Assembly: GCA_032358165.1 (NCBI GenBank)
Contig: JAALGY010000032.1
Location: forward strand, 558,001-622,000
Direction: 5' to 3'
DNA from: Diplosphaera chodatii
Taxonomy: Eukaryota > Chlorophyta > Trebouxiophyceae > Prasiolales > Stichococcaceae
DNA length: 64,000 nucleotides
The notes beneath the pieces were generated by a model that saw only the letters and a program-made list of their open reading frames with translations, was not told the DNA's origin and ran no database searches. Numbering within the stretch: position 1 is the first letter of the stretch; every line of letters begins with the position of its first letter. Made by a program: the position numbers and the translations under genes. This document shows, one piece after another, positions 34,201 through 46,500 of this stretch.

Positions 34201-36572
34201 CGAGACAAGGCACTTGGCATGCATGAAGACTGCCCATGTGCAACGTCACCCCTGAGGTGCTGACGAGGTTCCTGCCATCACTTTGCAGGCCGCTGGCCTG
34301 CCGTCTGCGGGGCACTATGAGGGCTTTTACCAGCCGGGGGCGCAGGCGCCGCCCGGCTTCCCAGGGGGCAACATGCCGCAGCAGAACGGCAGCGCCTCTC
34401 ACGACTACAAGGGCACCGTGAAGCAGGTGTGATTAAATTGGGAAGCCTGCAGTCTGTTGTTCCTCCGTCCCGGAATTGCAGACGCACCTGATGCATGCAT
34501 TGCATCTGGTGTCTTGAGCATGTGTTGCATGCAGACTCATGCCACCTGGCACATATACATCAGAGTTCCTACTCTCGGATCTTGTGTGGTGCAGGAGCCA
34601 CAGCAGCAGCAGTCCCTGGGCGTGAACGGCCGCTCCGGCGGGCCGCAGCTGCCGCAGATGTCCGCCGGCCTGCAGCCCTTCGGTGGCCCAGGCCCTGTGA
34701 CCAGCGGCGCCCCCGGCAATGGTCGTGCCCCCCCTGGAGCTGCCGGCGCTGTCCCCTCGGTGAGCTTTGCATCTGCACAGGCCTTTGCACGATAGCATTC
34801 AGGAGACTATGGTGCTGTTGCTGGTACAGCATCATGACACATCAACAGTACCGTATCGGTACCTGCCCAGGTACAAAGCGCACTTCTGCCAATTGGGCAC
34901 ACTGTCTCACGTCCCACCCCCCCTGCTGTCCCACAGGCTGCAGCGCTGCAGCAGCAGCAGCAGGCGTATGCCGCGCAGCTCAGCCAGCTGGCGATGCTCA
35001 GCCAGCAGTCAGGTGCGCACCCCAGCTTTGCACAAACCCCCTGACGGCTGACTCTGCATGCGCCTGGTGTACACCTTGGCCCATCTTTGAGCACGGTCAC
35101 AAGCATGATGACGAGTGAAAATGACAGCCATGTGCCCGTGCTGTGAGTCTGACAGCAACGCCCACGGTGCACAGGCGCGGCGTTCTCGCTGCCTTCGCTG
35201 CCATCGGCGCCACCATTCCTGCCGCCGCCCGGGGGCCCATCGCCCTCCGGCATGCCGGGCCTCGGCGGCATGGGCGGTCTCAACGCGCAGCAGGTGGGTG
35301 CAGTCGCGTCTGGAGCAGTACGCTGCAGCCTTTCGTTGTGTTGTGCACAGCCTTTTGCAGCGCTTTTAGCAGGGTGTGCCATTTCTGCAGCTCAGCTTCC
35401 ATTGTGGTTAGAGGCCGCAGATGTCATGCAGCATGCCCCTTGCAGCCCAACGCAATGATGAGTGCTGACAGGCTGTTCCTCCTTGAACTGCAGGCCGCGG
35501 CTGCAGCTGCGGCGGCGCCCTTCTTCAGTCAGCAGGGCTTCAACCTGGCCAGCCTGCTGCCGCCGGGCGCCATGGCGCAGCTCGCAGCCACCAGCTCAGG
35601 TTGGCAGATATGCAAAAAATGCTCCAACCAGACCCTGATCCTGGACTGTTAGGGCTTGCACACAGGCAACACACTACCAGTCTACAAGACGAGTTGCACA
35701 GGGCTCTGCCTGTTGTGACTGGACCACAGCCATGCATGCATGGGTGTACATATAGAAGACTCTGACGTGTTTGCTCGCATGTGGTTCAGGCATGCCTCCG
35801 GAACTGAAGGACGGCCTGCTGAATCAGTCGCCATCAGCGCCGCGCCTTGAGGATCTGCAAGGTTGGCGCTGACTGGCTGCGGCTTTGACGATGACATGTG
35901 CTACAGATGAGGAGTGCACGCATTCCGGGTGTCTTATGCCATCGCACCTGTGTGCTGCTGCTGACCTTTGTCGTTTCTCCGAGTGCAGGCCTGCTGCCGA
36001 ATGCCAGCCGGGAGGAGGTGCAGGCCTGGGCCTTGAAGAACCTGTATGCCAATGGCAACGGCAATGCTGCGGCATCGCAGCCACAGCAGCAGGGGCAGCA
36101 GCTGCAGCAGCCTTTGCAGCAGCAGAGCCACCAGCAGGGCCAGGGCCGCCAGCAGAATGGGCAGCAGCACGCGTCCCAGCAGCCGCAGCAGCAGGGCGGC
36201 AACGGCGGCGCTAAGAACAGCTACCAGCTCGCCGAGGCACAGCTGAAGCAGTTCCATGAGGCGTTTGCCAACGCTGAACGCGAGCGCAAGCTGCGCACGG
36301 CAGGTGACCTCCCCCACACCAGTGCATCCTCATGCAAATGCAACACACATGTGCATCTGCTGCTAGGCAGCTGTACACCGCATCTGAGCTGCTCATTCTT
36401 AGCACATCCAGCTTGCGTCGTGTGTACATCAAATTGCGTGACCACTGCCCAGCGGTGCCCAAACCCTATGCCCTGTGCCTCTGCAGGTATCATGGACGGC
36501 CACAGCCTGCCGCCCAACATCATAGACCCCGCCGGCGGCAACAACACCCGCATCACACTCGCACACCATTGA
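31299..36572 (+). CDS. TIME FOR COFFEE-like nuclear protein
   Basis: This resembles plant TIME FOR COFFEE (TIC), a nuclear regulator of the circadian clock and stress signalling. The 14 exons are 31299-31361, 31760-31838, 31963-32018, 33027-33431, 33654-33851, 34006-34134, 34289-34426, 34595-34759, 34937-35012, 35175-35293, 35494-35599, 35790-35861, 35989-36303 and 36487-36572, giving 668 codons plus stop in one frame. The key match is RFPRCASHVYIAHFIEYQ, comparable to the plant signature KRCATHxYIARNI. Supporting matches are EHEVAEALFDLANMF (plant: EIEVAEVLxGL-like) and an early YRSPFDDFVQGLAVPRRPR. The rest is Ala/Gln/Pro/Gly-rich with Gln runs. It is shorter than the ~1500-residue plant protein. 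The large second-third intron block includes a 1-kb intron (32019-33026). The call rests on short motifs, so it is moderate. Confidence 0.6.
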
Positions 36573-37587
36573 GCAGCCGGCAGCGGATGCTGCGCAGGCG
36601 GCGTGGTCTCCTGTCGGGTTGCTGTTGCGAGCGTAAACCAGTCCCTGGCGGCCTGCAAACCGAGCCCAGTCCTGCACAGTCGTGCATGTCGACGTGTTGT
36701 TTCACCTACTTCGTCCAGCGCAGCGCATCATGACCAGCAACTATTGCGAAGGGGCGTTTGACACACGCATGTGGTGCATATCTGCTTGGCGGGCTTGTGG
36801 ACGGCCTCTACCGGATGTCCCATCGCATTTGTAGCCTGCTGCATCCTGGCTGCAGGAGTTTCTTGCCTCCTTGTTTTTGTCTGATGCTTTTCGTGTCACG
36901 CTAGGATGTGGCACGCTGCTTGGGCACAGTGCACGCGCCCTTGTGCAGGCAAGCAGATTGGTACTTAGCAGTCATCATGACAGACTGCACCCTAGCAGCC
37001 AACAGAATTCACCGCCGCTGTACCGCCGAATCCAGCACGAGTCACATTCATCGCAGGCAACATGCAAGGCGCTCAAAGGCCGCTTCTGCCGGAGAGCTCA
37101 AGTGGTGTTTCCATACGGTCGTGAGATGCTTCGTTAGGCAGAAGATCTGTTATCTTTGCTGGCACACGAGTAATGTCCCACTCGACTGGCCGATGCCTGG
37201 CATAGCATGTGCATGCTGGGCTTGCGATGGATGCCACGCTTGTGGTAAGAGCTCAGTATCATGTGCAGCTGTTTGCGTGAACTCATGCTCCCAGATCCTC
37301 TGGCATTGCAACACAGCGACATGAGATCCTCTGGGTGCGAGCCCGACTGCCTTCTCCCCTGCAATGCAATCGGTGCAACATGCTGTTGTCCATATCGTTT
37401 GCTGGCTGCATAGCGATCTCACAGCGTGATGTGCTATGCTCTTGAGCGTGACGTCATTGCCCGTGAAACGCGCCACATGAGCCCAAGGTAGTGCTGCACG
37501 CTGGTTGCAGGGCCCTGAGCTGCCTTTGGTGTTGGTAACACCACTGCAAAAAGATGCGCAAGGCATGCTGATCGGCAGCAGGCTGTG
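36573..37587. other. Intergenic, 1.0 kb, between the TIC-like and SET1-like genes
   Basis: This is a tandem (same-strand) gap holding the 3' UTR of the TIC-like gene and the promoter of the SET1-like gene. No TGTAA was noticed near the stop, and no gene is supported. Confidence 0.4.
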
Positions 37588-40500
37588 ATGGCAACAGCCG
37601 CTGGCCTGTCGCCAGCAGCTGCTGCCGCCAGCGGTGCTGCGGTGCGTCGCCAGATGGACGCTGTCGGCGCCAAGGCAGCGGCCAGCAGCCGCCCTGCACC
37701 GGGCACAGCACCACGGCCTTGGGATCGGACGGGCGTGAAGGCCTCAATCTGTGATGATGCCACAGCGGCGCCGCAGGCGAAGAGCCATGACGGCAGGCCC
37801 CGCAGCGGCAGGCACAGCGAGCGCCCGCCTCCGGGGTCTGCGCCCCGGCCCTGGAGCCACCCGGCAGCCAACGGCCATGCCAACGGCGTCCGCAGCACGC
37901 ATGGCGCTGCTGAGCGGCCTGCTGTGCTGGCGGACGCCGCAGTCCAGCCTGCCAGCAGTGCTCAGCACCCTGGCACGCCTGCCAGCGGATCCCTCGGACG
38001 GTGGGAGCCCGGTTCATCGACCGCAGGCAATGGCGCAGCGGAAGGTCGGGCGCGTCAGCACAGCCGCCACCACTCGAGCCGCCGCCGCCGCCGTTCGACA
38101 TCCAGCTCAGCGTCCAGCACATCGAGGTCAGCGTCCAGCTCTGACGACAGGCGCCGCAGCTCCCACCACCGCAGCCGTCGGCGCCTGCATGAGCACGCAG
38201 ATCGCAGCGGCCGCCATCGCAGCAAGTCCCCTGAGCAGGGCCGCAGGCAGCAGAGGGACGGCGGTCCCGAGCATCAGAGGGGACAGTACGATGGCAAGCA
38301 GCATGCGCGGCAGCAGCATCATGAACGCCGCCGTGAGCGCCACCCTGAACAGCGGCTGGATGCCCATAGCCGGTCTGAGAGGGGCCACGGGCGGCACAGG
38401 CACAGCCCAGAGAGGCATCGGCACCGTACCCCAGAACGGCAGCAGCGCAGTCCGAAGCGGCAGCGGCACAGCCCACCCCGCGAGCGGCAGCGCAGTTCTG
38501 AACGCCACCGGCGCAGCCCCAGAACGCGATCGCACAGTCCCAAGCGCTGTGCGCAAGAGCCGCAGCAGCGCAAGGCAGAGCATCTCCAGCCTCAGGACCG
38601 CAGACGCAGCCAGTGCAGAGACGTGAAGCCAGCAGGTGTCACGCCAACTATACCTGCACCCATGCACGCACTTGCGCTCACATTTGAGGTCTACAATAAT
38701 TGCCATCCTCGCGGGATGGACGGGAGTGTGAAAAAAGTAATCGAAAGTGTGGTGGTTCTGCAGGGAATGGCTTGCCTGTGCACCGAAGTCGGCAGGAGCA
38801 TGACAGCGGCGCTCGGCCGTCCGGCGATGATCCCAGCCGTGTGAACGGCTCCTTGCACGGCATTGCTGTGACCGAGAAGCAGCAGGGCGCCCGAGCACCT
38901 GGTCAGCAGCCTCCGCTGGGGCGCCTGCGAGATGGCGCCGCCTCAATGCCGGAACTGGCGCCGCCTGCGATCCAGCCCACAGCCCCCAGCAGCCAAAAGG
39001 CCAGCAAGGGTGTGCCTCTGGGCTCGGCGCTTCCGATCCCACAGCCCGGCCCTGGCTTCAGCTTCCAGCCGCCGCACCGGCCACAGCATGCCGGCGCAGG
39101 CACAGCGCCTTGGCCGCAGCAGCCGCCCGTGTGGAGGCAGCGGCAGCAGGGAAGCGCTCCGCCTGCAGCAGCGCCGCCTGCAGCAGCGGGAGCCTGGCAG
39201 CAGGCCGGCTCCTGGCCCCGTCCGCCTGCCCTGCTCCCCGCACAGCAGTGGCAGGCAACACAGCAGTCGTCTCCACGGCAGCAGGCGCTGCATTTGCAGC
39301 CGGGGCAGCCCGAGGTGCATGCGCAGCCCCGGCCCATGCCGCATCCAGCAGGACAGCCGCCCCTCGTGCAACCGCCGACGCAACCAGCTGCCGCAGAGGC
39401 AGACGGCAGCAGACCTACTGCTGCAGCAGACGCAGCTCCAGCCGTCAGCAGTGCTGAGGTCAGACTCCCACAGAGGCTGATGCCATTGGTCATGCACATG
39501 CATTGGCGGTTGCGGCACTGCATCCTCGAATGTTGCACCACATGTTGGCGTCAAGCGCAGCTAACCCATGACATGCAAACAGGCAACTGCAAATGCAGTC
39601 AAGCGGCGCGCCTCACAGTTGGCATTGTAACACCAGGACCCTCTGGGCGCGGACGATGATATGGATATGCCTGTGACGGACGGCGCAGCTGCTCAGGACA
39701 TATTAGATACTCAGGGCCTGTGCGAGGCAGCCCGGCAAGAGGTAGGTCGTGTGCAAGACTCAGTATTGGGGCTCACATACAAACGTTTGCAGGTCTGTTT
39801 GCCGTGAAAGCAGCGCACAAGTACGCTTGTTGTCGTGCAGGCGGTGCAAGCCCAAATCGCGCAGGAAGAGAGCCAAATGCAGGTGTCAGCGGCGCAGGTG
39901 GGTGACATGCACCCACCCGGCAGCACTCCTCGCTTTCTGACCAAAGGATGCTGCCACTGACAGCCAGCGGCCAGTGCCAGCGAAAGCGTGCATTCAGCCA
40001 AGATCTGGACCTGGTGTGTGTGACTGCAGGACGCCCTGGGCGCCGCCGAGCGCGAGCACAGCGCGGCGGTGCGTGCAGCGCAGCCGGGCAGCCGCCCGAA
40101 CCCGCTCACAGAGCGCGTCTGGACGTACAGCGTCGGCGGCGCCCGCGGCCAGCGCGGGCCCTTCTCCCTGCTGCAGCTGCTCGCGCAGCTCCGAGGTCAC
40201 TCTCCACGCTGCGCCTGTTCCAAAGCCTGCTGCAGCGACGCTCAACACTGGCAACGACCATGTGCCAAAGTTTCAGACATGGGCCTTGCTGTGCTGGGAG
40301 GGGCCCATGGGATGGCCACTAAAGACCTGCACCCTGCCTTTGAGAGGGACGCGTCTGACATGACCCTCGAGCAACTGCAGACCCGGAGCAGGGCGTCAAG
40401 CCGGGGACCCTCATCTGCGAGGAGGATTCCGGGGCGGCGGTGACGCTCGGCACCAAGTTGGGCCAGTATCCCATCGTGGCCGCCACCTGGGACCGGCGCG

Positions 40501-43500
40501 TGCACGCGGCAGCTGAAGCGTCGATGGCTGCGGACCGTACGGCTGAGCTGGCCGACAAGGCGAGGGAGCGTTTCATCACGCCTGGCTACCCATCACTGAA
40601 AAGATACATCGTGGCCAACGATCAGCACGCCTGCCAAGGAAGATGGCCGACTCGTGGCACACAACACCAGGACCACAGCTCGTGCATCACATTGCTCACA
40701 GTACATCATGTAAGGTGACTTGCTGTGTCTCTGCAGCGTCGCACGAAGAAAGCACAGCACGAGCTGGCAGCGGCAATGCTGACGTGGGCAAAAGCGAGGC
40801 AGGCAGTCTGGCGCCTTCTCGACAGCAGTAGCAACAGTAGAGGCGGGCTCACCTGCAAGCAGCTGTCTATGCTCCTGGAGTATCAGCAGCTGCAGGTGCA
40901 CCTGCCCTGCCTGTGCAACCGCATCTTCAGTGACAACTTGCTGTGAGGTTCCTCACCATGAGGCTTCTGCGAATCTGCTGTTGTATATGACGGACAGCAG
41001 TCGGCGTCCTATCTTGCGCAGGATAACACGCAGCTGTGCACCCGGGATGGCAGCACCGGCTGCACAATAATCAGCACTGCCCGTGCTGTGGTGCATGAAT
41101 GGGAGGCGGCTCGCCAGACGCTTTCCGCGAAACAGGTTGCAGGTGTGTGGCAGGCTGCAACCTCAGCTCTTCAGAAGCACAAGCTCAAGACATGCATATA
41201 GAAATCTGCATGCTTGCTGTGCATGCTTGACTCACTCGTGTCATTTGCAGCTGGCGCTACCGTTGTGCAGCCGCCGCCTGCTGCAGGCGGCCTGCCGGTG
41301 TACCCTGAGAACCTGCAGTGCTGGGCGTGGGTCAGCAATGACGGACAGCAGCAGGTGCATCGTTGAGGGCTGCTGCTGAGCTCATTCAAAGACAAGCCCT
41401 CTGGTGACGCCATGCTGCTGACTGTTCGCCGTTGCCAGGTATCGTGCCCAACCCAGCCAGCCTGCTGCAGGGCCCCTTCTGCGTGCGGGAGCTGCGCGGC
41501 TGGGTGGCGGGCGGCCAGCTGCCGGCCGACATGCCGGTGCGCCACAGCCGGCAGCCGGAAGTCGTGTGTGAGCTGGGCACGCTGCTCGGGGCGGCGGACG
41601 CTGCCGCCGCCCGCTGGCGGCGCCTCGCGCTGCCGCACGTGCCCCGCATCAGTGCGCGTCTCAAACCACTGGGGCTTGCAGGTTATGCAGACGGTGTGCA
41701 GAAACACTTGCTGCATGGAGCAGTGTGCACCACCAGTGTGCACTGGGGTCTGCCTTCTTGGCAGCTCTTAGCCAGGTGTGTCCCACTGCATGTCCCATCT
41801 GGTCAGTTTGCCCAGCTGCCTTCTGCATCCACTGCGACGGCCAACGCAAGCATTCACACACCGCAGGCAGCAAGGTGGCGCAGCGGCTGCAGCAGAAGGT
41901 CACGGACGCTCCGCTGCGTTTGGTGCGCCCGCTGGTTGGGGATGCACTGCAGCGCATCCGCTCGGCTGTGCGAGAGCAGCGGCAGCAGCGGATGACGTTG
42001 CAGCAGCAGCAGGCTGCCACAGCTGCACAGCCGGCGCAGCGACCAGCAGCTGATGCCAGTGCACCAGGTGCAGCAGGCGGCAGCGCGACCATGCAAGCTG
42101 CTGCCGCAGACGCGGTGAACGCAGCCCTGGCGGACCCAGCGGATGCAGTTCCTGCAGCGCGGGTGCTTCCGGCCCCCGGCCAGCTGGCGGCGTCAGATCT
42201 GCACCTGGTGCGGGCAGCTTCCGGGCCGCCGCTACCGTCGATGTCATCGCCCTTGGCACAGGGGCCTGTGCTGGACGAGCCAGCCCTGGGTGCGGAGTTA
42301 GCGCAGCAGCACGATGGCGCCGCAGCAGCGGAGCTGACTGCTGCTGTGGAGGCGGCAGCCGCGGGCCTTGCAGGGTCTCCGGCAGAGGCGTCTGAAGCCG
42401 CCCAGGATGTGGCATCACTGCCTGACGCAGCAGTGCCGGACTCTGCTGTTGGTCCAGCACACCACAGCAGTCCAGGCGTCAGCGTGCCTGCTCAGCAGCA
42501 GCCGTCCGCAGCTGCCGCAGGTGGCGTCTTCGGCACCCAGCATGCTCTGCAGGCAGCCACGCCGACACACCGCAGCAGGAAGCTGCAGGTGCGGCTACTG
42601 GACAGCGGCGCTGCTGTGCGGGAGTCAGCGAAGCTTGCGGGGGCAAACACCGCTGCAGAGACGGGTAGTGCGCCCATGGCTGCGGCGGTGGCTGTCAAAG
42701 TTGCATCAGAGCAGCTCCCCCAAGCTCCAGCAGCAGGAGCATCCCCAGGGCCAGCTGCTCCTGGTGCGCCGGCAGCGCCTGTCGGCATGGCACAGCCACT
42801 GGCCAGAGCCCCTCCACTGGCACGTCCGCCGAAGGCTGCGATCCTGCCAGCAGCAGGCGAGTCGGACTCAGCAGCATCCTCAATACGGCCAACGGCTGCA
42901 GCAGCTCCATCGCATTTGGGCCACGCAGTCGATCTGACGCCGTCTGCAGCCTCATCACCTGCGACAGCGCCAAGCGGGGCCCCGCAAACCCCTCCAAAGA
43001 GTTCAGCAACGCCACCTCCTGCGCCGCCGCCGCCCAGCTTGTCCTGTGGACCGCCAGGTGCAGCCGCTGTGGCTGCACTGTCACAGCAGCTCCAGCAGCA
43101 GACGGCGGTGGCCTCATCGCCTGTCGCTGAGTCGAAAACAGCGCCACAGCAGCTGGCTGCAGACATTGCTGCCGAGGCGCAGCAGCCAGCCCCAGGCTTG
43201 GCCACAGCCGCCACACCTGCCGAGCTGCGGCATCCACAGCAGCGGTCTCCCTCCATGCAGCCAGCGGCAGATGCAGCTGCGGCCGCCGCAGCTTCCGAGG
43301 TGCGGCAGCAGCCATCGCAGGCGCCGAAGCCCAGCAAGAAGCGGCGGCGGAGTGCAGCCGGCGAGCAGCCGGTGCCCTGTCCCTCCTGCAACACCATGGT
43401 GAGCTGGACTTGCCCACTGTCTGCCTGGGCGCGCATGCGGACGCTGTGTTGACAGCTGGCAACCAGAACCACCCGCCTGCAGTATGTGAAAGCACGGCGT

Positions 43501-46500
43501 GAGCCATTGGCATTGACTGAGCAGCAGCAACAGCAGCAGCATCAGCGTGCTGCTTTGTGGTCTCGACAGCATCCAAGCACACATGTCCACCTGAATGCAG
43601 CAGTTCAGTTCAGATCCGTGTTCATTGAGTTCAGATGTCGGCGGCGCGCGTGGCGGGGCACATCACCTCCTGCCTGCGCAAGGCGGAGGTCGCAGCGGAA
43701 AAGGCTGCTCGGCAGAAGCGCTCTGATGAGGAGGCTGAGGCCGCCAGGTCTGAACCCTTGGCATGGTTGACGATGACCGCTGTGTCTGTGCAGATCCCCT
43801 TCATGCCATTCCAAGCAGGGGTAAGAGATCTTCAGACAGTATCTGTGAGAGTTAGTGCTCAGTCATGGAGTCATATATACTGCAGGATTACCGCTGAGCT
43901 GAGGCGCAGCAGCCTGGCCGCAGCCAGGGCCGAGGCTGCGGCGGCTGCTGAAGCCGCCAAGGCAGCAGCCCTGGAGGAGGTCAAGCGTCTGGCTGCTGAG
44001 AAGTCGGCTGCCGCCGCCGCTGCCCCTGCAGCTGCACTTGAGCAGCCCGTGGCAGCAGCTGGCACGGTGCACCCACCGCCAGCGCAGCCTGCCGCTGCAG
44101 ATCCAGCAGCCACGGGCGCAGAGACAACAACCTCAGAGGGGGAGACGTCACTGGACACACCTGATGCGGCTGTGGTGCCGAGGCTCGAAGCGGGCCCTGT
44201 TACGGCGCAGACGTGTGCCTTTCTGGAGGCCCTGGCAGCCAAAGCTGCCGCACCGATGCCCACAGCTGATCTGTCACCGCTCGCAGCGATCGCTGCGTCG
44301 GCCGCGTGCCCAGCTGCGGGTCTCAGCTCCTCGGGGTACGCAGTGCCAGCAGCCAGCCGCTGCAAGCACCCCTCATTCTCAGCATTGCACGCCCCCTCGG
44401 CTGGCGCGTCTGTGCGCAGCTGTGACAGTGGCGTTGCGCCCTGTATCAGTGGCACACCTGGCGCCGTCAGCGGGCCAGCAGAACCGGAAGCGCAGCGCGC
44501 AGAGGGTGCCTGCAACGGCGAGCTGCAGACGCTGCCGCCGGTGCCGCCGGCTGCTGCTGCAGGCCGTCAGCGCTGGCTGCAGGAGGGGCCCAGCTCAGGC
44601 AAGAAGCGGCGCCTCACCGACCTGATGGCCCTGCCGGCAGCCGATGCAGTGGCGCCGCCGCCAGCGCCGCCGACAGCGGCTCATGCAGCAGGCGTCCAGC
44701 CCAGCGACGCGGACAGCTCTTACCGTGGCAGCAGCAGCAACGGCACGACCTCTGAGTCGGGTCTCCTGGCGCACGATCAGCCGCTGAGTCAGCTGGTGCT
44801 GCTGCCCCGCAGAGCGGCCGTGTCGGCGGCAGCAGCCTGGAAGCAGCAGGCCGCGAACTCGTCCTCTGACGGCGTGGCACGGTCTGTCAGCACCAGCGCC
44901 CAGCGATCCAAGCGCAGCAGCAATGCCAACCACAGCAGTGGCAGCAAGTCTGGGGTTGTGGATGTTTTCGCCAGTGGCGGCAAGAACAAGGCGGCAGCAG
45001 CTGTTGGCGGCGGTTCAGCAATAGGGTCTAGCCAGGCGGCACTGGCGGATCTGATCCTGCCGCCGCGGCGGGCTGCGGTGGCGGCAGCAGACAGCTGGAA
45101 GCAGCAGGCGGTGATGTCTGACGGAAGAGCGGCAGCGGCCGACAGGCCGGGGTCCGTGGGCCGTCAGCAGGGGCAGTCCGGCGCGTCTGCCGCCGCCGCC
45201 GCCGCCGCCAAAGCCGGCCCTGCAGCGGGGACAGGCCGCAGGGTCGCCAGCGCTGGCAGCGGCGGCAGGCGGGGCCGGAAACAGGAAGCTGTCGTCACCA
45301 CGGTCACTTGTGCTCGGGCGCTGCCCAGGACGGAGGCCATCGCAATGGCCAACGTGGTGCGAAGCACTCCAATGTTCCCAGCGCTTGTTGCATTGCATCG
45401 CTGATCCCCTGTTGCTGGACAACTGGTGCAGCACATTCACACAAGTGCTTGGCTCTCTGACTGGCTCATTGCAACACTTCGATCTGTATGGCCAACTGGC
45501 TGCAGGTCAAGGCAGCAGCCCGCACTGCACAGGACAGTGGGCCTGTCTCTGCCATCGCTGTCGCTGTTGCGGCTCCAGCTGCGGTGCCGTCGCCACTTCG
45601 CGCCTGCAAGGTGATCACCATATCCTACATTTGATGCTTGTTGTTGACCCCGAACGATTCCTCTTGTACTGTGGCAGCACCCTGGCAGCACTTCAGGCGC
45701 GTGCCCCTCAGATACCGATGTGGTAGCTGGGCTTCTGTAGGGGGCTCGTGCGCAGGCCGCATCAATCGCCGGCATCGCGGACAAAGACTTCTTCAGCCGC
45801 ATGAAGGTGAGGAACCATGATTAGGGTTTTGATGACCACATGCACATGTCCCTCATGTCGGTGCAACCAGGCGTCCACGGGCTTGGATCAGCACAGTCCT
45901 TACCCATCTCGGAAGATGTAATCGCCCCGAGAGGCGGCTCGTGTACAGCGTTTGAAGAAAGTCGCCATGACGCTGCTCTTGCTCTTGTCCGTCCTATCTT
46001 ATCCTGCGACAGACAGCGTGCCATAGCCCGCATGGAACAGCGCGCTCCAGCAGTGCTTTTGGTGCCAACACGCGCTCGCCGTGGCGGGTGCAGGGCCAGG
46101 AGCCGCCGCTGTGCCGGCGGCGCAGCCCGGTGCACGGGTGGGGCATGTACGCGGTGGGGCCCATCCCCGCCAACGTGTTCGTCATCGAGTACATCGGGGA
46201 GCTGCTGCGGCGGCCGCTGGACGACGTGCGCGAGAAGGTGGGCTGTTGGTGTTCGGGTTTAGGGTCATGGGGTGCAGCTGTCAAGGGAGGATGGGGTGGG
46301 TTCAGGGTGCAGCAGTCGAGGTGTCAGCAATCACGGCCAGTGCTCCCTGCGCCTTGCCACCAGCTGCGACGCCAAACACACCCGCGGCAGCTGCGGCAGT
46401 GGCCAGGGAAGCAGCGCTCGGCCCATGACAGTGTGGCGGTCCCCTTGGGCGTGGCCTGCGGGGTTGCATGCCCGCGCTGCAGCCGGCGCTGCAGCTGGTC

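Noticed and set aside
36340..36470. Possible separate 3' gene after the Gln-rich exon of the TIC-like gene
   Set aside because: The following exon (36487-36572) is in phase and closes the frame, so one gene explains it.
37454..38476. 340-codon minus-strand open frame opposite the Arg/Ser-rich exon
   Set aside because: It is a shadow of GC-rich repetitive coding sequence; the plus frame gives the RS-rich protein and continues in phase to later exons.
38636..38763. Gene boundary between the RS-rich exon and the rest of the SET1-like gene
   Set aside because: A GT...CTGCAG intron joins KPAG to NGLPVHRS in frame, and the total of all 20 exons is divisible by three.
42492..43472. 326-codon minus-strand open frame
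   Set aside because: It is the antisense of the Ala-rich linker exon of the SET1-like gene; Ala/Pro-rich coding DNA is open in several frames, and this one has no splice partners or family match.
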